The position numbers and the translations under genes were made by a program. DNA of 64,000 nucleotides from Metarhizium brunneum (Eukaryota > Ascomycota > Sordariomycetes > Hypocreales > Clavicipitaceae), in contig NC_089428.1 of the NCBI RefSeq assembly GCF_013426205.1, forward strand, positions 124,001 through 188,000, written 5' to 3'. The notes beneath the pieces were generated by a model. That model did no database searches. It was not told the origin of the DNA and worked only from the letters and a program-made list of their open reading frames with translations. Positions 54,201 through 64,000 of the stretch are shown here, in pieces. How positions within the stretch are numbered: the first letter of the stretch is position 1; each line of letters opens with the position of its first letter.

Positions 54201-57200
54201 TCCCATTATTAGGCTTACTCCCCAATAAGCACTTCTTGTATGTCTGCGCGATATGGGGTTGTTGGATGTCGGACCGGACATCTCTCTCTTGGCGCTTGCT
54301 GCCCGAAATTGCTCATTTTTCTCTCGCAAGTTCCGAGAAAATTTCTAAACGACATGATCTCCACGCAAGTAAGACGATGAACGGGGTGTGGGTATAAAGC
54401 TTGACGTACGGTCTGACATGCATAATCCGGAATGCAACACAGGGCACATATCGGCATTCACACTATGGATCTACAGTGCATTTGGACTCAACTAGAGTGA
54501 TGTGACAACTTGTCATCGGGAGGGGTTATTGAAACTCAGTAAGCGACCTGCATTATTGGCCGATGCAGTAGCATACGGCAATGTCACCCCAAGACATGAC
54601 ATCTCCGAATCTTCTTCCCAAGCAGACTCCGCAACACACTAGATAGAATTAGGAAGCTACGGACGCCTTTGGATGGATGGAGTCATTCTGATCGCTTGTC
54701 TGCAACCCACGGTCTGTGGTTTGACATGAGAGGCAAACCGCAGATTCTTTGTCTATGTAGCCCCTATGACCGCTTTGGCTAATAAGCATGTTGTGTTCCA
54801 GTAGTATGGCCAAACATCTGATATTCCACTGACAAGCTGTTCGCCACTCTGCCACTATGCTGAGTACTGTTCACGTCGGTTGGCTTGAGTTTGTTTGGTT
54901 CATGGTCTCATACCCTTCGCTTGCTGGGCCTTGTTTTTAATGGTTCAATCTGCATACAGGCTGGGGTCATGCCACACCCACTTGCCGAGTTTCCGGGCTC
55001 AAGCTTGTGGGGGCATCGTACTGCTTCAAAAGGTCGTTGCGGGATTCTATACATAGAGATCATAAACCTTCATAAGCAATATGCTATGTGGCCCCTGCAG
55101 AAGTCATTGAACCATGTCGTCATAAACGAATACGATGTCAAGTATCGACCGGTCGTCAGCACACATCCAGACGAGCGGCATCCCAACGACATCGGCGTTG
55201 TCTATAATACTTGAGCTCGAGAGCGGGACAAGTCAAGCCACTACTTGGCGGTAGCATAAGGCTCTCACTGACTTCCTGCATAAATAAATTTCTTTGGGTC
55301 ATCCAAGACTTGAGAAATGCCAAAGACCTTTAATACCAAAGACTGTTATTAGATGAATTGAGTCATTACTCCAAGCTCTGCCTTAGCCCCCGTCACAAAG
55401 AAAGACTTGAAGCAAGGTAATAAAGCTCTCCAATTACATGTCATTAGCCTATGATTTGCATTTGTGTGTGTCCAAGAAAATGTTAAGCGGCATCTAATAA
55501 AGCACTTGCATATGGTTGATACGCTGTTGAATTTGCTGATTCGGCACGAAAGCTACAATGTGGAAACAATCTTATATAACTAGCTGTGCAACGTCAAGTT
55601 TGACAGGCGTTCACTAGCCAAAAGGAATCGAAAAGAGGACCAGAAAGATTTATCATTTGAAGACATGGTAATGACGTTGGTTGGAGAGCCGGCTGTGGCC
55701 AGTCTGCTCGACCATATTCATACTGTCTGATGAACTGTCTGATGAACTGTCTAATGATGCAGGGATTGGTGGCTTATCATTGTGCTAGAGCCATTAGACT
55801 CTACGCAATGCGAACTCTCTGATAACAGTTACCTATCTTCCAACGACATTTCAAGGTCTGCTGTGCGCTCCCAGCATCTAGTCTCAATATACCCAGCCAA
55901 CTTGCACCCTGTTCATACAGTCATCGCTATTTCGTAGACTCTGCCTGCCCTTGGCATTGTCGGAAAGCGGTTCGAAACTGGTTATAATAGCCAAGCTTTG
56001 ATGTCGGCCACATAACTTCTCAAAGATCCATACCAAAATGTACATTCGCACCAGTTGGACAGCCATATTTTTCTTCTACTTGCCAATAGAGGTTCTACCT
56101 ACACGCTCTCGACAATTTTGTAGGTCACAAACTAGCACGCAGCCTCGACTCTATGCCAGGAATACTATCAATTCTGGAGAAATTGCAAGCTGCTGCATAA
56201 AACCAACATGCTACAAGACGGGCTGATTGATTATTCCAAGTCCCTTGCAGCATTCTCCAGAAGGCGCAGAATGTGTCTTCGTTTCTCTCTTATATTACTA
56301 CTTGCTATGCCTGCGGCTGTTTTCTGCAGATTCCATATACAACTATATAAAACAACCTCAGTGCTACGACTCTGAGAGAACAGATAAACATTAGATAACA
56401 ATTTCCAACAGAATTCAAGAGTTTGAATAAAATCGATTCACCCCGATTAGCTTATCTGGGCGACCAGGGCAACTTTGCAATAGAGGGAAGATGGAGCCGT
56501 CCTATACCTTGGAAGTAAGACTAGGGGCTACCACTGTTGTGCCAGGTTGAAAGGATGTTTAATGCGGGTCGTTGCGCCGCAATAACAGAATACGCAATGG
56601 GATACGGATGTGCAGCGTGGCGAAGGCGGCGAGCACCGCGGATGACGACTCATTCCCCATTCACTTAAACATAGCCGGTATGCCCAGCAGTAAACCAGTA
56701 GAGAACTTTGCGCAAAGTGACTTTCAGCAGCGCTTCTCCGGGGAGAAGCCCAGACATTCGAATCACGAGACTATTCCTCCCGCGCAGACAGCAGAATAAT
56801 ATTAGCTCTTACCTCAAATGAGAGCTTGGTCAGGGCGTATTGAGAGGGGCTGTCACGACGGTTATCGGCGTTGACCGTGGAGCGATGGAGCAAAAGGATC
56901 CGGTGACAGCGGACCCCTCGGCTGAGGTACTCCGATATCCAGCTTACAAGTGCGCCCTTTTGGCTCTCTCTCTTCAATCTATGGACTGGGACAGGGGCCA
57001 AGCACAAAGCCGAACGGCGTGGAACGACACGAATGACCAAAAGTGCCAGATAGCATACGATTTGGGTCTGGGATAGGACAATACAAGCCACACCAGGGGT
57101 TTCGGAGGTGGGGAAACACCGGACGGCATTGCCTCGACGATCACCGGAGACGGGACAAAAGCTGGGACAGCAGCCGATCTAGATTGGGATAGCGCAAAGA

Positions 57201-58160
57201 AAGAAGTTAATCGAGGTAATAATATTGCTCAAGAGAAAGTCTGACAGCTTCGTAGCAGAGCCGTCCGGCGTCTTGGCGGGCTGAGCCTCAACGTTGCGTA
57301 GGGTCAATAGTTGATACGATCACATGGGGCCTCCTTCTCCAAGGGACTCCTCTATGTATCATGGTCAGCTGGACGAGGGACTGACAGATCCAGGATGACG
57401 CGCAGGAAAAACAAAGTTGCAGCGTCATACGAAGACATACATGATTACTCGGCACGTAGCATGTCCATGAAACCCGTGCCAAAACCATCAAATTGAATGT
57501 TTGGCCCTGCAGGAGTGATGAAGGCCTAATGCAAGAGTAGTGCGGCCAGTTGACGCGTTGGGGCGACACCGAAACCCGAGACGCCATTCCCAAGGCGGCA
57601 ATGAGACGCGGATTCGGCCAATCAGTTGAGTTGACAGGAGGCGGCCCCGGTTTAGAGTTTGGGGGGGCCCGCCTCTATCCCCTATTCGTCGCCCTAGAAA
57701 ACGGTGCGCCACCGGCACTTGTCGCGCTGGATGCTTGGCGGCGATGGGGTCGACTTGTCAGTGAAGCTGCATGTGCCCATCAAGTGACGGATTGATTCAA
57801 GTTGAGCCCAGTTCAAATTTGGCCCAACTTTTGAGCCAAACACCCTTGCCATGTCATGTCCCACTTGACTTGGAACCCTCAAGGTAGCACAACCGTAGAG
57901 TGTGTACTTTCGTCGTCGACAAGTGGCACGGTTACTCGGCATCATGGCCTGGATTTCACTGCCACCTCGGCCTGCTGCGTGGGCTTGGGGACTGGAGCCG
58001 CATCTCGTGGCGCTGGCTAAACGATGCCATGTCCTGAGTCTGTTCTTGGATTAGACCATGTCGTCTTCATCCGCGACGCAGGATACATATAGCTGCCGCG
58101 CAGCACGTATTGCATGTAATCCACACCGTCAACGCCTTCAAATTCCACCTATTGACCACG
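51256..58160. other. Long gene-poor region (6.9 kb)
   Basis: I could not support any gene here. Frames stay below about 140 codons and lack motifs. An AT-rich block directly follows the RGS gene (51360-51510). Small direct repeats are present: a doubled GGCCTTAGGGC near 53057-53078 and a tripled CTGTCT(G/A)ATGA near 55725-55757. No LTRs, transposase or reverse transcriptase motifs were recognised. The region may be old decayed repeat DNA. Confidence 0.45.
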
Positions 58161-59212
58161 ATGGATAACTCACCCACTCACAAATGTGCTCTTTTCCAAT
58201 CAGGAGTTCCGCTGCTGGACAATGCTGAGCTTTCTGTAAGTCAAAGCCGCCCGGTCCCTATGTCAAGCTTCCACCAACCCCGTCGACCACTCACCACCTC
58301 ACCATGCTTGGATAGCAACTTGTCGCTAAATGATTCATTATAGGAGAACCACACGTGGCATTTACAACCAAGTCATCTCCAGCATGGGCCGTGGAGCCTG
58401 CCGCCGACCCATCAAACACCTCCATTTACCAAGGCCAGGAATTCAGAATGCGCTCCTTGCCCGGACAACATGATATATCCTGCCATGTATCCCGGTTTAC
58501 CCGAGTCTCTCATGGCAGATCAGTATTCCATAAAGTTACCCAACTCTCCCCGAGACAACCTGGCCGACTCGGCTTTCGTGCAAGACCTCTGCCTAGAGTC
58601 CGACCTGCCCTTTGACCCGCGAAGCCACCTTGTCGACTTGGACACCATGTTTGACGTGCGATGGGATGGGGCATCGGCTGGGCTTGCCAGCAGACACTCT
58701 TACACGGCGACGACGGAAGATGCTTCTCCAGAGTCGTCCAATACGAGCGAGTCGAGCGACTGGGTTCCCAAGGATGTGTACGAGATGGGCTTTCTCGACG
58801 AAGATGGAAACTGGCGATGCGGCTACGCAGGTTGCAGATCAGGCAGCATATTTCATCGCGCATGCGATCTCCGAAAACACTACACTTCCCACACCAAGGT
58901 CTTCTTCTGTGCCCGGCCTGAATGTGCCGCTCTGGGGCTAGGCTTTGCCGCCAGGAAGGATTACGAGCGACACATGCGCTCGCACCAGCCCAATATCGCG
59001 TGTCTAGATGCGTCGTGTAATCGAGTATTTAGCAGAATGGACAACATGGTAAGGGCTGCATGTGTTTCGTGCCCCGTTGTACTTTCCAGCTGCTAACTCT
59101 AGGGTAGAGAAACCACTTCTTCAAGATGCACCAACGACGACAAAATACCCTGTTTCCGAAACCTTGTCGGAGGAGGTCTAAGCCATGTACAATTAATGAG
59201 CAAACACAGTAG
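58161..59212 (+). CDS. C2H2 zinc-finger protein, probable transcription factor
   Basis: Exons 58161-58235, 58344-59048 and 59108-59212 join in frame over GT-AG introns of 108 and 59 nt (294 residues). Three C2H2 fingers lie at the C-terminus: C-x4-C...H-x3-H in CGYAGC...RKHYTSH; a second in CARPEC...ERHMRSH with a longer spacing; and a third, CLDASCNRVFSRMDNMRNH ending FKMHQ, which is split by the last intron and restored by splicing. The N-terminal two-thirds is acidic and Ser/Thr/Pro-rich, as in fungal activators. It is the only regulator recognised in the window, but it is about 12 kb from the nearest metabolite gene, so a cluster-specific role is not shown. Confidence 0.83.
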
Positions 59213-62200
59213 ATACACCAACAACTATAATAGAATACATAGATTCGCTACATGGCATGAAACGTGACTAGGATCTGGAATGGAGTGCACAACTATAACG
59301 TCACCGAGGTTGTGTAAGAAGTCGAGGCCTCGGAGACGGCAATAGCAACACAACTCGCAAGACCAAAAGCCGTCACGCGATGGAGTTTGTTGACCCGCCA
59401 TGAAATCATGACAGCAGATGACGACATTGTCTCACGGGCCGCTCTCAGACAATGCAGTACCATCGGCAGACCTACATGTACATACATACATATGATGATA
59501 TGCGCATGCCCCGCCGTACCTGACTTGGTTGGCCCTCGTGCATCTCGCATCACCATGCTCGATAGGGTAGGTGGTCGGGTGCTCGTCCATCACCGCCCCG
59601 ACCATTACCTCTTTCGGCCCCTGTTGAGCGAGAAGAGCTGGTTTTGGGGCATTGCGGTAACGAGAATTGGCCGTGCTTGGGACGCTATCCAGACCCGTCA
59701 GACGGTCCCGATGGCAAAGTAGTCACGGTAGCCAAACATTCGACATCTGGCGTCGCGAAACCGCCCGGATGCACCGTAAACGTCAAGGGCCGAGGACTAG
59801 AGTCAACGGTAGCCAATCAGAAGTTTTCTGGGCAGTGCCGCCAGACAGGAGCCGGCCATTTGTCAATCCACTGATCGTCAAGGCCGAATTGACCGTGCGA
59901 TGCGGGCCGAATCTGTTACAGATGCGGCAAATGACATCCTTGGTCTGGTAGATCAATGGCTTCCACCGAGCGATAGTCGCCACCCAGCTTGTCGACCAGA
60001 CTTTACCAAGCACCGGATTTATTCTGACCGCCAAGCTTCTAGAACATGTTGCCGAAGACTTTTAAGCTTTTATAAGGTTATCTAAATACAATTTATCCGC
60101 CTGGGGAATACCCGGTACATGGAGAAAAGCACGAGGAAGGGCCAGGCTAGTTTGTTCAATGTCTGGTTCAACTAATAAGCGACTGGAAGGCAGACCCATC
60201 AATTACTTTTTAGTATGCCCAGCCGGCTGGGGGAATAGAGAGCCAGCCACCAGATGCCAAGTATATTCGCAGTCTGGTCCGCTTCACAAGGCGCAAGGGT
60301 GTCGGCAAATGGAGCTTGACTCTGGTACATCCATTTTTGCTTCGACGGCCAAGAAGGCGGGCGGCGGGGGAATTCCCTGCAGGTGAGTCTCGACGGTGCT
60401 GGCCTAGGCATTTACTAGAATGCGTCACATCGTATAAAGAGCACGATATTATATTTATTTTCTCGCACCGAATCCCACATAATTTCTGCAGCCCCTCCAT
60501 GTTGTGGTGTTGCAGACGTCGAAGCGCCGTCATGCAAACGCTTTGGCGGTTGTGCCTAACGGGGTCGTTGACATTTCCAAGCCAAGTGCTTGGCTACATA
60601 TCATCGACCAAGTTTGTAGTCTGCTGCCCCTACTTCTCTGTCTTCTGGAAGGCTCGTATTAGACCGGCCACGTCACTCCCCATCATCAAGGCCTTGACGG
60701 AGCGACTTGCAGGGATGGAAACTACCGGATTTGCGCCATCGATCCCCTGCGCCATCTTCACCGCTACGGCAGATCAACAAGATGCGTGTGGCTCATTCAA
60801 TTGAACATGGTCTGAAAAAACTCTAATGCTGACATGGATTCAAGCCCCACCTTTGCCTCCATTACCAGCTGATTTATCCGGGGTTCACCGAATCACGTTT
60901 CCAGCTGATCCAAGCGAAGACGAACCTCGGGCGAACAACTTATGCCAAGCAAGTCCAACGATGCCGCCGGGCACTCGGGAATACGTACTTCCCTGTAAGA
61001 CTGTTGACCGTCGTCAAAGGACAATGTAGTAGTCACATGATGGTCATACCGACATGTCAAGGATAGAGAAATAGTAGAGATTACTCCGTACAGGCTGCGG
61101 AGACCAAAGTGCAAAACTTTGGCGAGCTCCATACTGAAGGGTCCTTTTACCCCTTCTTACCGGGGACCTAGTTACTATGTTTAGAGCCATCTGCCGATGC
61201 TACTCACGAGGCGTCGCTTCCGAGCCGTTGGGTGGCTTGCAAACGTTGACTGACCGGGGAAGACGTGGAAGTATAGCATTTAAACGTGGTACTATACCCG
61301 GAGCACCTTTCCATTTCCGACGTGACTGATGGAACAAGCGGAAGAGACTTGGGCACCTACAGTGTGCGGCGGAGTGTATTTGCCTACTGACGAGTGTGCA
61401 CTCATATACTGTATATCACAACTATACACGACTAGATTACAATATAACAACATTGAAGTATATATTAATATACGAAAATATAATAAGCCCCTAGTATACT
61501 AATATAGCGTTAAATACCATATAGACAGCGGGAGTCTGGTGCCTGATGTGTTAAAATACTTGCGTCTCCCACTCCAGTTATGCAGTCTACTCACTGGTGC
61601 TGACAATCTTACATGACCAATGTCGGTCCGCCACGGGACATGGATGGATTGCGGTTTGACTTGGAGCCAGAAGAGGTAACTTTTCCCCTTGTGCATAAAG
61701 AAGGAAAACGAATTCCTATTACATACGAATATCGAACTTGATGGTACGCCTGCTAGCCGAAGTAGAGACGTATGGTGACATTTGGACGCATGAAGCCGTG
61801 GGTGAGCGTCGTCTGGTTTACTCTTCAACAGTCTGCACATGTGGACACATAATACCGGTCTGTTTGAACGTCAATTGCCTCATCAATGCCATGATCTGCT
61901 GTCTGGTGCTGAGCTTACGGGGGGCCTCACTGTAGAGCAGGCCCATCCGCCGATTGCAGCCCGCTGTGGTGCAGCGCACCGTTGGCCGTTGGCCACTGGC
62001 ACAGCCCGGCGCCGTTCGGTGCAGGCAATTGACATATTGACAGTCTGGTGAGTGTAGAATCAATTCAGCGGGCGCAGTATGTAGGAACGGGGCGGCATGC
62101 AAGGCCCCCCGTCTCACGCGACACCAAAAGCTTGAGGCCGGCTGATGTTGCCATTGTCCATCTTGTTCTTGTTGGAGTTTGGTTAATACGATGAGATGCG

Positions 62201-62364
62201 GTTAAGAAACATGTCACTAAGTGAATATATAATGTGGTCGTTCCCTCGCTGAAAACTAGAGAATACATCAAGTCACTTACACCATTCCAAGCATCGCCTC
62301 AAGCTGACATCACAACATCAGCGATAACATCATCATCATCACCATCATAAAAAAAAAAACAACC
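59213..62364. other. Gene-poor intergenic region
   Basis: Frames near 59.4-60.8 kb and 61.7-62.1 kb show no family features. An AT-rich segment at 61380-61500 is followed by ordinary DNA. A TATATAA at 62225-62231 and a CATCATCATCATCACCATCAT run just before 62350 belong to the promoter/leader of the next gene. Confidence 0.4.
62225..62231 (+). promoter_or_regulatory. TATA-box-like element upstream of the AsnRS-like gene
   Basis: TATATAA about 135 nt before the ATG at 62365, which itself has a good context (ACCATGG). Positional evidence only. Confidence 0.45.
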
Positions 62365-63525
62365 ATGGCTGCACACGTCGAGACAACCCGACCCAGAGAG
62401 CTGAATGAGCGTCTCACGGGAGAGCTGCTGCCTGCCAGAGGCGCCTCCATCCAGCCCGCGGACGGCAAGAAGTCAGTGCCGCGCCTCTGGGATCTCGGAG
62501 ACGCATTCGCCGTGTCTGCCCTCAAGTCTCCATGGTACCAGTCGCTGTTCGACATCCAGAGCACCTTCTTCCACGCCTCCATCGACTTCTTCCGCAAGCC
62601 CGACCTCGACTACAGCTACCTGCTGGTGCCGCTGACCACGGGCAGCATCAGCTCGCCCATGGGCCTGGGGTCCGACTCGATGCCCGTGTCCATCAAGCTG
62701 CACGGCGAGGACACGTACCTCGCCGACTCGCAGCAGTTCCTCCTCGAGTACGCCCTCCGGTACAACGACAAGGCCCAGGGCGCCTACTACGTCGGCACCA
62801 GCTGCCGCGGCGAGGACCACGACAGCACCCACCTCAACCAGTTCTGCCACGTCGAGTGCGAGCTGCGCGGCGGCCTCGGCGCCGGCATGGACGTGGCCAA
62901 CCGCTACATCGTCGCCGTGACCGAGGAGCTGCTCCGCCGGCACGGCGACGCCATCAAGGCCCAGGCCGGCTCGACGCAGCACATGACGGACCTGCTGCAG
63001 CTGTTTGCCCGCAACGGAAACAAGTTCCCCACCATCACGCTGGACGAGGCCCTGCGCCTGCCCGAGATGCAGAAGGGCGAGGGCACCATGTGGGAGTACA
63101 CCGTCGCCGGCCGCCCCGAGTGCGGCCGCTCGCTCAAGCGCAAGGGGGAGCAGGCCCTCGTCGCCCGCTTCGGCGGCGCCTGCTGGGTCGTCGAGATGGA
63201 CCACCTCGGCGTGCCCTTTTACCAGGCCTACACCGACGCCACGGCCAGCAAGGCCCTCTGCGGCGACCTGCTGCTGGGCCTGGGCGAGGTCGTCGGCTGC
63301 GGGAACCGGCACACCACGGCCGACGAGGCCCTGGCCGCTCTGAAGCAGCACGACGTCGACCCCGCCTGCTACGCCTGGTACGTTGAGATGCGCAAGTTCA
63401 AGGCCCTCAACACGACCGGCTGGGGTATCGGGTCTGAGAGGTTCCTGAGCTGGGTCTTGCAGCATGACGACGTGCGAGATGTCCAGCTTCTGCCTAGGCT
63501 CAAGGGGCTCAACTGCGCTCCTTGA
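62365..63525 (+). CDS. Stand-alone asparaginyl-tRNA synthetase-like (class II) catalytic domain
   Basis: An intronless 386-residue protein starting at ACCATGG. It reads as a class II synthetase core of the Asp/Asn type: LADSQQFLLEYAL in the amino-acid pocket region, motif 2 with the ATP-binding Arg as GTSCRGEDHDSTHLNQF, the AsnRS-like segment LLLGLGEVVGCGNRHT (compare GIGEIIGGSQRE), DPACYAWYVEMRKF, and motif 3 GWGIGSERFLSWVL followed by HDDVRDVQLLPR. The N-terminal OB-fold anticodon-binding domain of real AsnRS/AspRS is absent; only about 55 unrelated residues precede the core, and total length is about 70% of AsnRS. Related tRNA-independent proteins include archaeal asparagine synthetase (AS-AR) and EpmA-type ligases. 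It probably makes an aminoacyl adenylate used for an amide or ester. Base composition is far more GC-rich than all neighbours. Confidence 0.87.
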   Translation: MAAHVETTRPRELNERLTGELLPARGASIQPADGKKSVPRLWDLGDAFAVSALKSPWYQSLFDIQSTFFHASIDFFRKPDLDYSYLLVPLTTGSISSPMGLGSDSMPVSIKLHGEDTYLADSQQFLLEYALRYNDKAQGAYYVGTSCRGEDHDSTHLNQFCHVECELRGGLGAGMDVANRYIVAVTEELLRRHGDAIKAQAGSTQHMTDLLQLFARNGNKFPTITLDEALRLPEMQKGEGTMWEYTVAGRPECGRSLKRKGEQALVARFGGACWVVEMDHLGVPFYQAYTDATASKALCGDLLLGLGEVVGCGNRHTTADEALAALKQHDVDPACYAWYVEMRKFKALNTTGWGIGSERFLSWVLQHDDVRDVQLLPRLKGLNCAP

Positions 63526-64000
63526 GGGGGACAACTTGTGTGCGACGAAAAGTTGTATATATCGGTCGGAGTTGTATATTTTAGCTTATTGCGAGTGGCA
63601 ACCATGGGCAATCTAGAAAAAGAAGAATAAAACTATTATTACACCAGACGACCGGCTTTGACGGAGCCGTCTATTCTCTACCATACTACAGTGTATTAAC
63701 GTATACGTCTTGATTGGTGAACGTGATTCTGCCACGGATTATAGATGGCGCAGTATTAAAAACGATCTGGTCAAATGTCCATTTGTTGAAGCGCAATACT
63801 TGGTGATATCCTCCTCTAAACTGTGACACGTGACTTGATTGTGTATGTACTTTAGTCTGTGAATTTGAACAACATGTTGGCAAAATACCAGCACTGCTGT
63901 GTTGTATGAGATAATGAGACCCATCTCATGAGACTGAATGCGCCTGCTTGTGTTGCGCCGTTTGGTCCGTTCGGTCGCGTGAGCAATTGCCGTCCCTTTG
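63526..64000. other. 3' flank, nothing recognised
   Basis: T/A-rich DNA after the AsnRS-like stop likely holds its polyadenylation site (AATAAA-like at 63626-63631). No further gene is seen before the window ends. Confidence 0.4.

Noticed and set aside
62473..63534. Long minus-strand and shifted-frame ORFs over the AsnRS-like gene
   Set aside because: High GC with C/G third positions removes stops from all frames; only the 62365 frame shows synthetase motifs.
1..64000. CRISPR arrays, insertion sequences, bacterial operons
   Set aside because: The window is eukaryotic; no spaced direct repeats, transposase motifs or terminal inverted repeats were recognised.

Overview
The window is nuclear DNA of a filamentous ascomycete. 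Genes carry short GT-AG introns (about 50-105 nt, often with a CTAAC- or CTGAC-like branch site), TATA-type promoters lie upstream of some genes, one tRNA gene has an intron, and the families are fungal (Egh16-like secreted protein, Dit1/PvcA-type isocyanide synthase, fungal NRPS, Rax1-like RGS protein). The gene content suggests Sordariomycetes, most likely Hypocreales near Metarhizium; that placement is inference. No search could be run, so every family call rests on motifs recognised by eye.

Layout. 0-9 kb: hypothetical fragments, an Egh16-like secreted protein (1992-3195), a relic of a polyketide synthase KR domain (about 3.5 kb) and a nitrate reductase-like gene (5138-8419) broken by one in-frame TGA. 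9.8 kb: an intron-containing tRNA-Arg(ACG). 10.3-25.8 kb: an unusual putative biosynthetic cluster of a secreted SMP-30-like propeller protein, a tryptophanyl-tRNA synthetase-like enzyme with an altered amino-acid pocket, an aldehyde dehydrogenase, an isocyanide synthase with a tandem-repeat tail, an MFS transporter, a FAD-dependent amine/amino-acid oxidase and a ToxD-like oxidoreductase. 25.8-36.3 kb: gene-poor DNA with hypothetical proteins, one of them frameshifted. 37-46.7 kb: a compact second cluster of a D-2-hydroxyacid dehydrogenase, an NRPS with partial C, A and T domains (its A domain lacks the Asp that normally binds the alpha-amino group), a BAHD/trichothecene-type acyltransferase and an O-methyltransferase. 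49.9-51.3 kb: a Rax1-like RGS membrane protein. 51.3-58.1 kb: no recognisable genes. 58.2-59.2 kb: a C2H2 zinc-finger factor. 62.4-63.5 kb: a very GC-rich, intronless gene for a stand-alone asparaginyl-tRNA synthetase-like catalytic domain.

How the genes may work together. In the first cluster the isocyanide synthase would convert an amino acid to an isonitrile. The oxidase, aldehyde dehydrogenase and ToxD-like reductase could tailor it and the MFS protein export it. The TrpRS-like protein is either a resistance enzyme or an adenylating enzyme recruited to biosynthesis. In the second cluster the NRPS would load an unusual acid or aryl amino acid, the dehydrogenase might supply a 2-hydroxy acid, and the acyl- and methyltransferases would decorate the product. 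Two divergent aminoacyl-tRNA synthetase-like enzymes, of class I and class II and both apparently detached from normal tRNA charging, in one 64 kb window is the most striking observation.
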